NCBI GenBank assembly: GCA_014607495.2 | Contig: CP053172.1 | Location: 3,672,888-3,736,887 of the forward strand | Length of the DNA: 64,000 nucleotides | Reading direction: 5' to 3' | From: Carposina sasakii | Taxonomy: Eukaryota; Arthropoda; Insecta; Lepidoptera; Carposinidae | Shown here: positions 40,670 through 52,400 of the stretch, one piece after another | Layout: every line of letters begins with the position of its first letter | How positions within the stretch are numbered: position 1 is the stretch's first letter | Made by a program: the position numbers and the translations under genes | Notes under the pieces: generated by a model | Database searches by the model: none | The model's input: the letters and a program-made list of their open reading frames with translations, nothing else | What the model was told of the DNA's origin: nothing

Positions 40670-41249
40670 CTCGAGGGCTAATGGTCAAGTGGAGCGAGTG
40701 ATGTCCACCCTTAAGAATATGCTCACTGCGGCTGAAACTTCTAATAGGTCTTGGCAGGAAGCTCTTCCTGACGTGCAACTAGTCCTAAATAGTTCATTTA
40801 ATCGTGTGACCCAATCCAGTCCGTTGGAATTGTTTATAGGTAAGGTGACTAGGCCTGTAGGAATTATGTTAGCCGATGATTTAGAACAAAACGTTGACAT
40901 CGAACAGGCTAGGTCAATCGCTGTAGCTAATATGAAAAAGGTATCTGATTACGATAAATCGCGTTTTGACAAATTAAGAGCTAGGATCGTTCCCTTTTGT
41001 GTTGGTGATTTTGTGTTATTAAAGAACGAAGAACGCAATCAGACAAAGCTAGACCCTAAGTATAAAGGACCTTTTAAAGTCATTGAAGTGCTAGAAAATG
41101 ATCGGTATACTTTAAAGGCCTTAAACTCTAAGCGGACGTATAAGTACGCACACGATCGTTTGAGAAAAATGCCTGACAATGATATTCCTGTAGAAGCTAG
41201 TGATTTAAATAGTAGTGATTTAGAGACTAGTAACGTAGACGATGTGTAA
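40655..41249 (+). pseudogene. Gypsy C integrase C-terminal part
   Basis: Begins IATGSSRANGQVERVMSTLK, with the third catalytic residue (Glu) of the integrase core, then WQEALPDVQLVLNSSFNRVT, SPLELFIGK and a C-terminal chromo-less tail (FCVGDFVLLKNEERNQTK, YKGPFKVIEVLENDRYTL). It ends at 41249. The first two acidic residues are lost in the deletion. Confidence 0.85.
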
Positions 41250-41373
41250 TCTTTGACCACTGTTCTAGAACTGATTTTATGATGCTTTGAGTAGAAAAGG
41301 GGTTTTGATTAAAGGATCGTATCATTTGCTAAGTTTTACTAGTTGATATATTGCTCGTTTGAGGCAACATTTT

Positions 41374-41457
41374 GGTTATCGTCACTCGATAGAGGTGGCA
41401 TGGTTATCGTCACTCGATGGAGGTGGCATGGTTATCGTCACTCGATAGAGGTGGCAT
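41374..41457 (+). repeat. Three 28-bp tandem repeats before the gypsy C 3' LTR
   Basis: Unit GGTTATCGTCACTCGATAGA plus GGTGGCAT, three near-perfect copies at 41374, 41402 and 41430, followed by a degenerate fourth. Each unit ends in a purine-rich AGAGGTGGCAT resembling the later GAAGGAGGCAT (41505-41515), which immediately precedes TGTAGATAC and is the likely polypurine tract/LTR boundary. Confidence 0.85.
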
Positions 41458-41833
41458 GAGTCGCTATTGCTCGATTTAGGTGATAGCGGCGACCGTTGAC
41501 GCTCGAAGGAGGCATTGTAGATACTTGGAGATCCTAGCAAATGAACTTGATTTATAGTATGTACATCAGAATAGTCATCTGTATACGGAATGTCGTATGA
41601 TTTGTGAATACTGGTCAATGATGTGTTTAGATCTTAGTCGTTAATTTCAAATTGCAATGTTGATGGAATTAATTAAGAATAAACCTCTACTCTCATAAAA
41701 GGGGTTGTTTTAGTAAAATCCCAATTCAGTACACCATGATCAGGATAGGCCGAGTAAGTACTCGAATACTGCAGCTGGTATTCATTCTTTTCAGGGACAT
41801 CACACGAGGACGTGTGACATGTCAAGATGGCCG

Positions 41834-42203
41834 TGTCGTGGAGAGTGAAACGGAACGTCAAGTCTCATAGACTTGGGTGTATTCAGAGTGAGGCTGGCAA
41901 CACTGATTTTTGCGCGGGAAAGATGGCGGATGACAGTTGGTTATGGCGGACCTAGACTTCACTTATTTTTGGGCTGTTGAACGGTACGGTTGTCCTAACC
42001 TCACTCTGACTTCACCGCGTTCTTAATTAGAATTAGTAATCGATTTCCATCATCGCTGTTTGTAATTATTTTGTGTTGATTTAACAGTAAACTACCTTCA
42101 TTATACGTGAACAATTAATACCAATATTTATTTCTTCAAAATACCATGGATCGGCGTCCGGAAAGTGATGGGTTTACACCCACACCGCTCGACCCTCCGT
42201 CAT
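41834..42203 (+). repeat. 370-bp repeat, second copy
   Basis: Same as 39125-39494. The probable LTR start upstream (TGTAGATAC at 41516) suggests the first copy begins inside the LTR. It ends in gag codons at CCGTCAT, then unrelated sequence. Confidence 0.8.
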
Positions 42204-44150
42204 ATATAAGTTCTTTAGCTTTCTTCCAAACAGCTTTTTGGTAATGATAATAACATGAATCACATCTTAATAATCAATGACATCTTAATCCACCATATAA
42301 AAAAATATCTCAGTGATTGAGAGTCCTGATAAAACAGTTATTTTATTTTATTTATCCACAGCACTTAGAAATGTACTGAGTTCTGTCACTATTTTTCCTG
42401 TATCACTTGGTTGTTCTACTAAGTCCTTATTGTTAATATTTCCCTTTAATACATTTGAGAGGCACTTCCCGACAGCACATAAAATCATCCCCGTTAAATT
42501 ATGCCTGTATATTATCCTCTTATCCCTCTTAGTAGAGGGTTTAGTTACTGTTTTTTTTTTTTTTTGGTATTTTAATTATATTATCAAATTTATTCTGTTC
42601 AGTCGGTACAATATATTAAAACCGGAGAGTAGGTTGATATTGTTATCTTTAGGGCATTATTTATATAACACAGGTGAGCTGCCCCTCTTCACCCTTGTCA
42701 TCGAATCCAGTATCTAACCCAGGTGCCTCCCAGCCTGCCTTCTGAGTGTAGGAACTTTCGTCGGCACTCGACTCATCCGACCACAGCATCCGACACTATC
42801 GACTGTTCAAACCTAGATCGAGACTCCAACTTTGACTTTTTCCGAGCCAGGTGACGAAGGTCTTCTCCTCCTATTCTCCTTTTCCCTTCCACAGGAAGAT
42901 ATGGATGAGTTCCTCTTTTGCCCAGTCGGCTACAATACATTAAAACCATAAGGTAGATTGATATTTTTATCTTTAGGGCATTATTTATATTGACTTAGCA
43001 CAGGTAATCTGCCCATCTTCACCCTTTTCTTCGAATCCAGTATCTAACCCAGGTGCCTTCCAGCCTGCATCAACTTCTTCAGTGAAAGAACTTTCGTCGG
43101 AACTCGACTCATCCGATCACAGCATCCGACACTATCGACTGTTCAGGCTTAGATCGAAGAGACCAAGAATGAAAAATGTTCATCCTTTCTTCTAGAGACT
43201 CCAACTTTGACTTTTTTTCAGAGCCAGGTGACGAAGGTCTTCTTTTCCTATTCTCCTTTTCCCTTCCACAGGAAGATATGGATGAGTCCCTATTGCGGCT
43301 AGTTTCCTAGGACTCTGAGCGTTCCCCGGATAAGATGAGGTTTATCTCTGCTCTTGTATGTAGTAGCGGCCTTAAATCATCTGTGGACTGTTTGAATAGC
43401 TCCCGCGGATAGCGGGCCCTCGCACTTTTTTCGCGATCGCTGGAGGACTAAGATCGAAGAGTCTGAGCCTAATATCGCGATAACCTTTTTCAGAGAGGTG
43501 ATTTCCGCCTTCGGGTCAAAAGCCCTTAGCTAACCCTACCGTTAGGAGGGCGAACATTAGTTTGTTCATAACATGGGGCTCGACACTTTATCTCCGAAAA
43601 TCTCTTCTTTGGAACCCCGACATGTCTCCCATCCTGTCCATCTATCAGGGAGACTCTTGTGCCAAGATTTTAAGGTCCAAGATCCTGTCCTTGGAATATT
43701 GTAAAACATTGGGTAGCATTTTAGGGTTGCAAAGGTTTTTTAAATTCAGAGATTTTTAAGCTGCGAGAGAGAGTCAAAAAGGTCGTTCATAAGTAGTAAA
43801 AAATTAACGGTAGCATCTGAATTTTTGAACTCCGGTAATTTTAACTGCTGACAAAATTGTGTAGCTTTTGCACACTTGCTAATTTAACCTTTATGATGTC
43901 ATTTTTAAATTCTATAAATATGTCTATTGGTCAGTTTGTTGGCTAAGTTCAAAAAGCAAGTTCTCTTGTTATTCGCTAAGTCACGCAATAAATTCCAACG
44001 GATGACATTATTTTCGTCATCAGTGAAAAATGTTTTTTATTCAAGTGTTTTATCATATGACTGGCATCTAACTTCGTGATTGGACACAGGATTATCAATA
44101 TATAGGATTATAATATCAATATAGGTTATCAATATGATGAATGTGGCATC
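42204..44150. other. No assigned gene; imperfect tandem duplication
   Basis: 42600-42921 and 42929-43290 are two diverged copies of one ~320-360 bp sequence (shared: GAATCCAGTATCTAACCCAG, CATCCGACACTATCGACTG, CCTTCCACAGGAAGATATGG). On the minus strand the second copy reads a Ser/Arg/Lys-rich stretch (GREKENRKRRPSSPGSEKK), which suggests an old retroelement gag leader, but no family was assigned. Confidence 0.4.
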
Positions 44151-45300
44151 CTAATCATCGATTCCAAAGATCGAGTCAGCCCACATTAGGGTATTCTTCG
44201 ATGCTGTTGGCGTCTTTGCCTTCTCAAGAGAGGTTGGCGGCGTGACTTCTGCGCTAGCCGGTCCTGCTTTGCCTTTTGGCTTACTGATAGACTTCTTCCC
44301 TACCTTAGCGGGGCCGAATTTTTCCGGTTTACCACGATGGCTTGGTGCTATCTTTGCAATCTCAGCTTTTGTGTAGATTTTTTTTTCGTTATTAATGGCT
44401 TGTTGTTCCATTTTTAGGGTGGTTTTGGTTTTTAAAAATATTCTCTTTAGCGTTCGGCGTAGAATAAATATCCAGTCTGACGATAGTTCTAGTAGCACCA
44501 GTTTCCAATGTAAAGGTGCAATCCTTGCCATTCACTTGGCCCGGTATGCGCAAGCTATTACCGCCGCAGGCCTGAGATACAACAACTTCAGTGGCATTCT
44601 TCCGATCAGCCAGTACCCGCCCCTTGGCCTTGGCTGTTACTAGTTTTCCTGCTGCGTAGACTCTTCTATTTGCCTTACGCCTTGAGAGGGAGGTTCCTAA
44701 ACACCGCTGGAAGAGTTTAATTTCCATGACGACGTAAATACATTCCGTTTCCTACAGTTAAATTTTATGTTTCCGTGCTCAACGCAGTTATAACAAATGG
44801 GGCCAAGTCTACTAGATCGGTTATCCGGCCTTATTTGTTTCATTTCCTCGACCACTTCACGTACCCTGGCCGAGCGTGGTTCTTGGCGAATGGCCTCTAC
44901 TTCAAGTGCATGCGCTAATGCCTCTTTCATATACTTATGGTGTGCAAGACGCACAGTAGATCCGACTTCTAGGTCCCTGATGCCATCTATGAAAGCCTGT
45001 ACTATATTTGTATCAACCATAGCAGTATCCACCGTCGGATAAGCATTTCGTACTAGCTTTTCAATTTCCAGAGCCCACTGCTGTAAGGTTTCGCTGCTCC
45101 GTTGTACACGTTCCCTTAGTTAAGCGCGGAACACGTGCTCAAGATGGCGCTCACCGTAACGGGCTTCCAAAGCTTCCATCATGTTACTGTAGTTGTAGTC
45201 CTGTGGTAACGCATCCAGCACAGAAAGAGCAGGACCACGCAGAGAAATGCTTAATGCTGTCAGGCTGTGATCAACTGTCCAACCACAAGATTTTGCAGCT
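44151..45300 (-). pseudogene. Gypsy-type element D, gag and protease remnant
   Basis: From about 45296 downwards the minus strand reads WTVDHSLTALSISLRGPALS, LPQDYNYSNMMEALEARYGE, a stop at 45120-45122, then RSSETLQQWALEIEKLVRNA, AYPTVDTAMVDTNIVQAFID and the knuckle CYNCVEHGNIKFNC. After a frameshift, the protease region is CTFTLETGATRTIV, with Glu where the family has the catalytic Asp (DTGA). A third frame (44151-44531) reads KIAPSHRGKPEKFGPAKVGK and KAGPASAEVTPPTSLEKAKT, a Lys/Pro-rich ORF whose family I cannot name with certainty. No RT follows. Confidence 0.7.
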
Positions 45301-46297
45301 AATTCGAACTATTTTCGGTATGCGCTTGTTAGCGTTTAGCTCGACTTTACTATGTATAAATATATATTATCTAGTCGAGATTGACTATCCTTGGTGGCCT
45401 TTGTACCACACTACCTATCCTATCTATATTCTATTCGAAAGGGGAAATAAATAATGGATGCCAGGACTCAGAATAAAACAAACATATCAGTAACATATAT
45501 CTCAGTATACAGGATGTTTGTGACAGCCAGGCAAATATTGATAATAGAAATATTGATGCCATGACGTCAGACCATGATTCTGAGGTAGAAAATACTGAAA
45601 ATTATCGCAGGAAAATTCCAAAATTTTCCGACAATTTTTTCATATTTTCAGGAAAAAATAGTTTAGTTCGTTTAATTGGGCCTTAGATAATGACTTGAAA
45701 ATAAAATTTTAAGCAAAAGATGATTAAAAAAATAAAGTTCAAATACCTGATCAACCCTAATGGAGAGTCAATAGTGATCCAAAAAACAGCAATGCGTCAC
45801 ACAATAACCAATAAGCCCATTTAATTAGTCACATGATCGCGCGATACATTTGGCGCGGAGAGCAAAAATTACTGATAATCATCCTGTACATTACTGAAAA
45901 TACACATAGTTCGATTACACCTTAATGGGAAGAACTGAGAAAAAACCTATTAGGGAAAATGTTCTATTAAACAATGGAAATTATTCAAGTACAACATTAA
46001 ATACAAGTTAATAACTGAGCCTTATGCTATGAGACAGTATTCTCATTCTCAATAAAGTAAAGATATATAGGATCGGATAGTTATAGCGGAATAATTACAA
46101 TATAAAAATACTTAGCTTTGATCCATACTGTACCACCGACACAACAACATGGCGTTCAGTAGGTTCGCGTTTGGTCTGGACGTAGCTGTTACCTTATTTG
46201 TGGAATGTATTCCTTGATCTTCAATTTCCCCTTTTCAGTATATCATCAATATTAAACCGATTGCTAGTCCAATTGTGAGTTGCCACTGCAGCTCTTA
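45301..46297. other. No gene seen
   Basis: About 1 kb without recognisable ORFs or repeats, up to the Harbinger element's TTA target site. Confidence 0.4.
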
Positions 46298-46440
46298 GGC
46301 TGCGTTTCCATTGACGCGGAGCTGTGCGGAGATGAGCGGAGAATAGCGGTGAAAAGTGGTGAGTGTTTCCACTGAAGCAGAGCGGAGAGGAGCGGAGCGG
46401 GGCGGTGCGGTGCGGAGCGGAGCAGAGCAAACTTTGGAGT
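46298..46440 (+). repeat. Left end of Harbinger with GCGGAG-rich subterminal repeats
   Basis: The terminal ~27 bases match the right end inversely with one or two changes. More than ten GCGGAG/GAGCGG motifs follow, likely binding sites for the element's DNA-binding protein (inference). The segment TTTCCACTGAAGCAGAGCGG also recurs near the right end (about 55770-55790). Confidence 0.8.
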
Positions 46441-46491
46441 TGCGCAATTTTGCGCTCAGTTTGTCTCCATCTTTCAGAAAGAGCATACGTC

Positions 46492-49400
46492 ATGTTGTCG
46501 CTTAAAAAGAAAAAAGCAATCCTTTTATATCTTTCCTTACTTGAAGACGAAGATAACGAATCAGATGAAGTAGCATTGACTGTTGCGACTTTTTTGGATA
46601 TGAAGAGAAAACATAGATTCTGGATTCGACAACATATAAATTATCGTTCCGTGCATGGAGAATTTTCAACTTATTTCCAAACGTGTGATGATGAAATGTT
46701 CGAAACTTCATATAGGGTATCAAGGAAACTTTTCTATGAATTACATTGTCTTCTTAAACCATATATAGAGAAGAAAGATACTAATTGCAGGAGATCGATT
46801 TCAAGTGAAGAAAGGCTTGCAATATGTCTAAAGTAAGTAAACAAATCTATTTCTACTTATAACCATCTATTAAAAAAATTATTCAGTGTCACATGACCCG
46901 ATTCATCGTTATAAAAATATTGAAAATAGTAAACATTATTTCTGGTAAAGAAATTGTAACAATTTTCTCATATAAGCATGATTTAAAACAATAAAAATCA
47001 ACAATGCACGTAATTAACAAGGTGCAAGGAAAAATAATTACTAATTAAAAACTATTCTAAATATTTAAAAAATCAACAAAAACTACAATGATTGGTTATA
47101 ATGGTCGATCAAAGTTGCTCATTATCAGTTCCAGGTGGAGGAGGTGGTAGAGGATGTTCTGTAATGTTTAGTGATGATGATTGTGTGTTTTCATGTGTTT
47201 GCGAAGTGACTGTTTCTGTATGAGCTGCTGTGGAATAACCGTACGGTGCTCTGTGCGGTGGACCATATTGATTGGTCCAAGAGTTTTCTTCATTTATTTC
47301 TTCGGCTTCCATTAAAGCAGTCATTGCAGTGCGTTTCACTTTAAGCTGTAAATAATTTGGAAGCTTTTTCAAGGTCTTCGATATGGAGAGGAAAAAATGA
47401 TCCAAATCATCTAAATCATCGGATGCTGTAAGAATCTCTTTTAACTCAGCCCGTTCCTTCGTTCGCTGCTCGTTATTACTTTGAAATTGACTAAGCAGTT
47501 CGGAGACATCGTCCAATTTTCTGTTCTTAGATTTTGAAGTAGAGCCGGAAGATTGGGTAGATTGTGTATGATCATTCGAAAGAAGGTCTTCTAATTGAAT
47601 TAGCTCTGAATCGTTTGACATTTGATCGCCTGCAGTATTTAATGTGGTATTTAACGTGGCTGACATTTGTGTATCATCGTCATAAGATTCTGAATCATCT
47701 CTGAAATTTGAGGTTCGTTTTCTATTTTGCATAAATGGTAGCAAAAACTCCATTATTTTTTGATACTTCCATTTGGTGATTTGTTTTGCCGCCTGGCCAC
47801 TTCTGGTAGAATTTTGTCTTTTAATTGCGTCGCGATGATTATCACGCAATTTTTTCCATTTCGCCTTAGCAGTTTGTACTGTAAAAATAAAATAAAAGTC
47901 ACATTAACTAAATTCGTGAGAATTGGTGAAAGGAAGGGAAGGCCTTTGCCCAGCAGTGGGACAATATGGGGTAGATAAAATAAGAAACTAAATTCTATAA
48001 ATATTGTGTGATATGCTTTGATTAACAGATAGAGTAACTAGATGCATTTTTCTGATGATAATGAATGATTAATTGATGATTTATAGTGTTTAGTTTATAA
48101 TGTTTATTACAGGTATTTAGCCAACGGTACTAAGTATTCTACACTTGGACAAGATTTTAGGGTCGGAAAATCTACAGTAATGAATATAATTAAAGAAACT
48201 TGTGAATGCATTTGGAACGTGTTGCAGCCATTATATATGCCTGTTCCTACTCAAGATGATTGGTATCGAATAGCAAAAGAATTCGAAGACTTGTGGCAAT
48301 TCAAGAATTGCGTTGGTGCGTTAGACGGAAAACACGTTTATATAACTGCACCAAATAAATCAGGATCTTCTTTTTTCAATTACAAACACAGATTTTCAAT
48401 TGTATTAATGTGTGTGGCTGACGCTAAACGAAAAATAATAATGGCAGATGTCGGATCGATGGGAAGATTTAGTGACGGTGGAATTTTTGCTGAGAGTGAA
48501 TTTGGAAAACGACTGCAAAACAATACTTTAAATTTGCCACCGCCCGAGCCACTTACTGAAAGTGGAGAGAGAGTACCATACGTATTTATTGGTGACGAAG
48601 CCTTTCCTTTGTCTTATAATTTAATGCGACCATATCCCAGAGATCAATTAGATCAAAGCAAACGAATATTCAATTATAGACTATCGCGAGCTCGACGCAT
48701 AGTAGAGGCCACATTTGGTGTGTTGAAGAGAAAATGGTACGTGTATCACAAGGATTTCGAATGCCAAGTCGATACTGTTGATAAAGTAGTTAAAGCAACC
48801 ACTATTTTACATAATTACTTGATTGAAAAACATACTAACTGTTCACGCATCGATGTACCTACTACGCGGTCATTACCAATACCAGCGGGGGTGAAGACGA
48901 GGACCGAGGGGCGCGGGCGCGGGGCGAGCGCTGCTGCCCGCCGCTGACGCACAAAATTCATTCGCATTTTTATATCGCTAGAAGACAGACTATATCCTAA
49001 GTTACTATATATCTATGTATTGTAAATTCATCATAATAAATATCTTAAAATCAAGTAAAATACACCATTCATTGAAGTACCTGCTGACCAAATCGACAAA
49101 CATAATTTGGTCTTCGAGCCGGATCAATTGAGAAGACGCAGCCAGCACTCAGCAGCATCAGACGGTCAGCCTATCTTTCCTATTTTCTATCTTTTCCTAT
49201 TCTCTCAGTGCCTATATTTGTGCTAATATTAGTGTTCATTTCTGTGTGTTTCTTGCCGTGCTTACTTTGTCTTTCGCATACCCGCCACAATGACGAAAAG
49301 GAGGCAATCGTGTGTTGATACCGAATCACACGAAGATACCATTCGTGATTTAACTAAAAAGAGAAGTAGTATTAAAGGTAAATTCACATTATTTTCTAAA

Positions 49401-52400
49401 TATGTAAATTCGTTGAGTGAACTAACGGAAATAACTAAAATTGAACTAAAAGAACGCTTTAATAAATCGCAAGTGCTTTTAGAGCAGTTTTCGTCTATTC
49501 AAGACGAATTAGATTTGATCGTTTCCGAAAGTCAGGTAGAAAGGGAATTAATCGAGAGAGAAACCTTTGAAAATCAATTTTATGCACTTGTAGCTCAATG
49601 CAAGAGTATGTTAAAAGATTCCGAAAATTGCTCGCAAAGTATGTCTAAGCAGAAATCTGTTGTCAAATTACCCACTATTTCCTTGCCTAACTTTGACGGT
49701 ACCTATGATCAATGGCTCGAATTCCGCGATACTTTTTTATCCGTTATTCATAATTGTAACGAATTAGATAATATACAAAAGTTTCACTATCTACGCTCAG
49801 TATTGACAGGTAACGCATTGCAAGTAATTAAATCGTTAGAATTTTCTTCGGAAAATTATATAACTGCCTGGGATTTATTAGAAAATAGATACAATAATAA
49901 ACGTTTATTATTGCATAACCACTGTAAAGCTCTGTTTTCTGCACAGCCAGTTAATAAAGAATCAGCATCTCAAATTCGTAAATTAATCGATACTATCTTG
50001 AGAAACATTCGTGCTCTCAAAACTTTAGGCGAACCTACCGATACATGGGACACTTTAATTGTCTACATAATCGTCACAAAATTAGATTCGTCTACAGAAC
50101 GGGAGTGGGAATTGCATAAAAGCACAATAACTCAAAATAACGCAAGATTGTTATTATCGGATTTAATTAAATTTCTTAAAGATAGGGCCGATGTATTGGA
50201 GACAATTCAAGTATCCCAGAGTAAATACATAGATAATAATAGGAGAATGTCGTCATCTAATAATTCTAAATCAACACATAGTCATATTACAACACAAAAT
50301 TTTGTAAAATCATCAAATTTGTCTAAGCGTTACGCGTGTATTATGTGCCAAGCGAATCACCCACTTTATGCATGCGAAGCGTTCCTAAATTTATCGTTAT
50401 GCGATAAATACAAATACGTAAACGAAAAAGGTATTTGTTGCAATTGCTTGCGAAGCGGCCATGCCATAAAAGATTGTTGGTTCGGTTCGTGCAAAATATG
50501 CAGCAAAAAAAAACACAACACATTACTTCATAAGGAGGATGACGCAGGTGCATCATTATTATCATCGGCGGTCACTCAAACCTCACAAATCACACCACCC
50601 AAACCTAATTCAAATTCATTGCAAACACACATACTTCATACTGCATCTCACCAGACAAGCAACTTCAATCATAATAATAATATTACTTGCCATTCACACA
50701 CATTAACACAACATGTATTATTATCTACGGCATTAGTCGAGATCGCAGATATAAACGACAAATATCACACATTCAGAGCACTTCTCGATAATGGAAGTCA
50801 GCATTGCTTCATAACTAACTTATCATGCAAAACACTAGGCATTCCAATGATACAATCCACTGTTCAAATCACAGGTGTAGGTAATTGCATTACACAATGT
50901 ACACAATCATGCGAGATTCAATTAAGGTCAAAAACAAGTTCATACAACACGCGCATTAGTTGTTTCGTTTTGCCTTGTATCTCCTCACAACTACCCTCAT
51001 TAGGAAATAATCGCAATATTCAAATTCCAGATAATATTCAACTTGCAGATCCTAACTTTTATTTATCTCATCAGATCGATCTACTGTTAGGTGCAGACTT
51101 ATTCTGGGAACTTCTAAATAAGGGTTTAATTCGATTGCCAAATGGTCCATACTTACAAAATACAAAATTAGGTTGGATTATTTCAGGTTCAGTTTATACT
51201 AACAATTACTCGCGCATTAATCGAGTTAATTGTAATTTTGCACTAGATTCACAACTTAGACTTTTCTGGGAACTCGAAGAAATTCTTCCGAATAACAAAC
51301 GTAAATTATCTAAATCAGAAAATGCATGCGAGAAGTTATTCGTAGAAACGACTAAACGCGATAATACGGGTCGTTTTTCCGTGCGCATCCCGTTGACCGA
51401 GCCAGGTGATGTACTAGGCGACTCATTTACTACGGCCGAAAACCGGCTCCGCGCACTCGAGCGCAGGTTACAACAATGTACTCCTGATTATAGGAAGATG
51501 TATAGCGAATTTATGAGCGAATATTTAAGCCTAGGACACATGACTCGTATGAATAGCTATAATTCACAGTGTTGTTATTTTTTACCACATCATGGGGTTT
51601 TTAGAGCGCATAGTTCTACTACAAAATTAAGGGTTGTTTTTGACGCGAGCTCAAAAACAACTTCAGGCAAATCGTTAAATGACATTCAATCTATAGGGCC
51701 CGCGTTACAAAACGATTTATTTTCAATTTTATTAAGGTTTAGACAATTTAAACACGTAGCTTGCGCAGATATTGAAAAAATGTATCGGCAAATACTTATA
51801 CAACCAGATCAACGTAATTTACAATTAATTCTTGGAGAGAAAATCCATGCGATCCCATCGGTGTGTACCAGCTTAACACAGTAACTTACGGTACGGCTTC
51901 TGCACCGTTTTTGAGTATTCGATGCTTAAAACAGCTCGCTTTAGAACACAAAGATGACGTCATAGCTCGAGTTATCAATGACGATTTCTATGTCGATGAC
52001 CTAATCACCGGGCACGATGACAAGCAAACATTAATTCAAATATGCGAAGCTGTATCGGACACATTACAATCAGCTTGCTTTCCTTTACGAAAATGGGTTT
52101 TTAATTCGCAAAATTCGAAGTTTCCCTCCAAGGAATTATCTTTAGGTGATAACTGTCATACTAAAACATTAGGTTTAGGGTGGCTATATGATTGCGATAA
52201 ATTGTACTTTACTGCGAAATGTGATCACGATGAAGTATGCATAACGAAGCGTACAATTTTATCCGTTATCTCGCAAATATTTGATCCTTTAGGACTTTTA
52301 GGACCGACTACAATTATAGCAAAATCATTTTTACAAAAATTGTGGCTCCTTAAAATCGGCTGGGACGAACCCGTACCTAATAATATAATTAATAATTGGC

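Larger units (their letters stand above)
39125..42203 (+). mobile_element. Gypsy element C, internally deleted, with repeated 5' end
   Basis: Order on the plus strand: 370-bp repeat (39125-39494: LTR part, leader and the first codons of gag), gag-protease, a deletion junction at about 40655, integrase C-terminal part, 28-bp repeats, LTR, and again the 370-bp repeat (41834-42203) including the same gag start. The two 370-bp copies differ at about one base. The second copy's presence of gag codons beyond the LTR implies a tandem element or recombination product rather than one simple insertion. Confidence 0.75.

Noticed and set aside
42313..42717. 134-codon plus-strand ORF with hydrophobic stretches
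   Set aside because: Composition follows AT/T runs, no family resemblance, overlaps the tandem duplication.
46298..46440. CpG-rich host promoter
   Set aside because: GCGGAG repeats are inverted at the other element end and bounded by TTA duplications, so they are Harbinger subterminal repeats.
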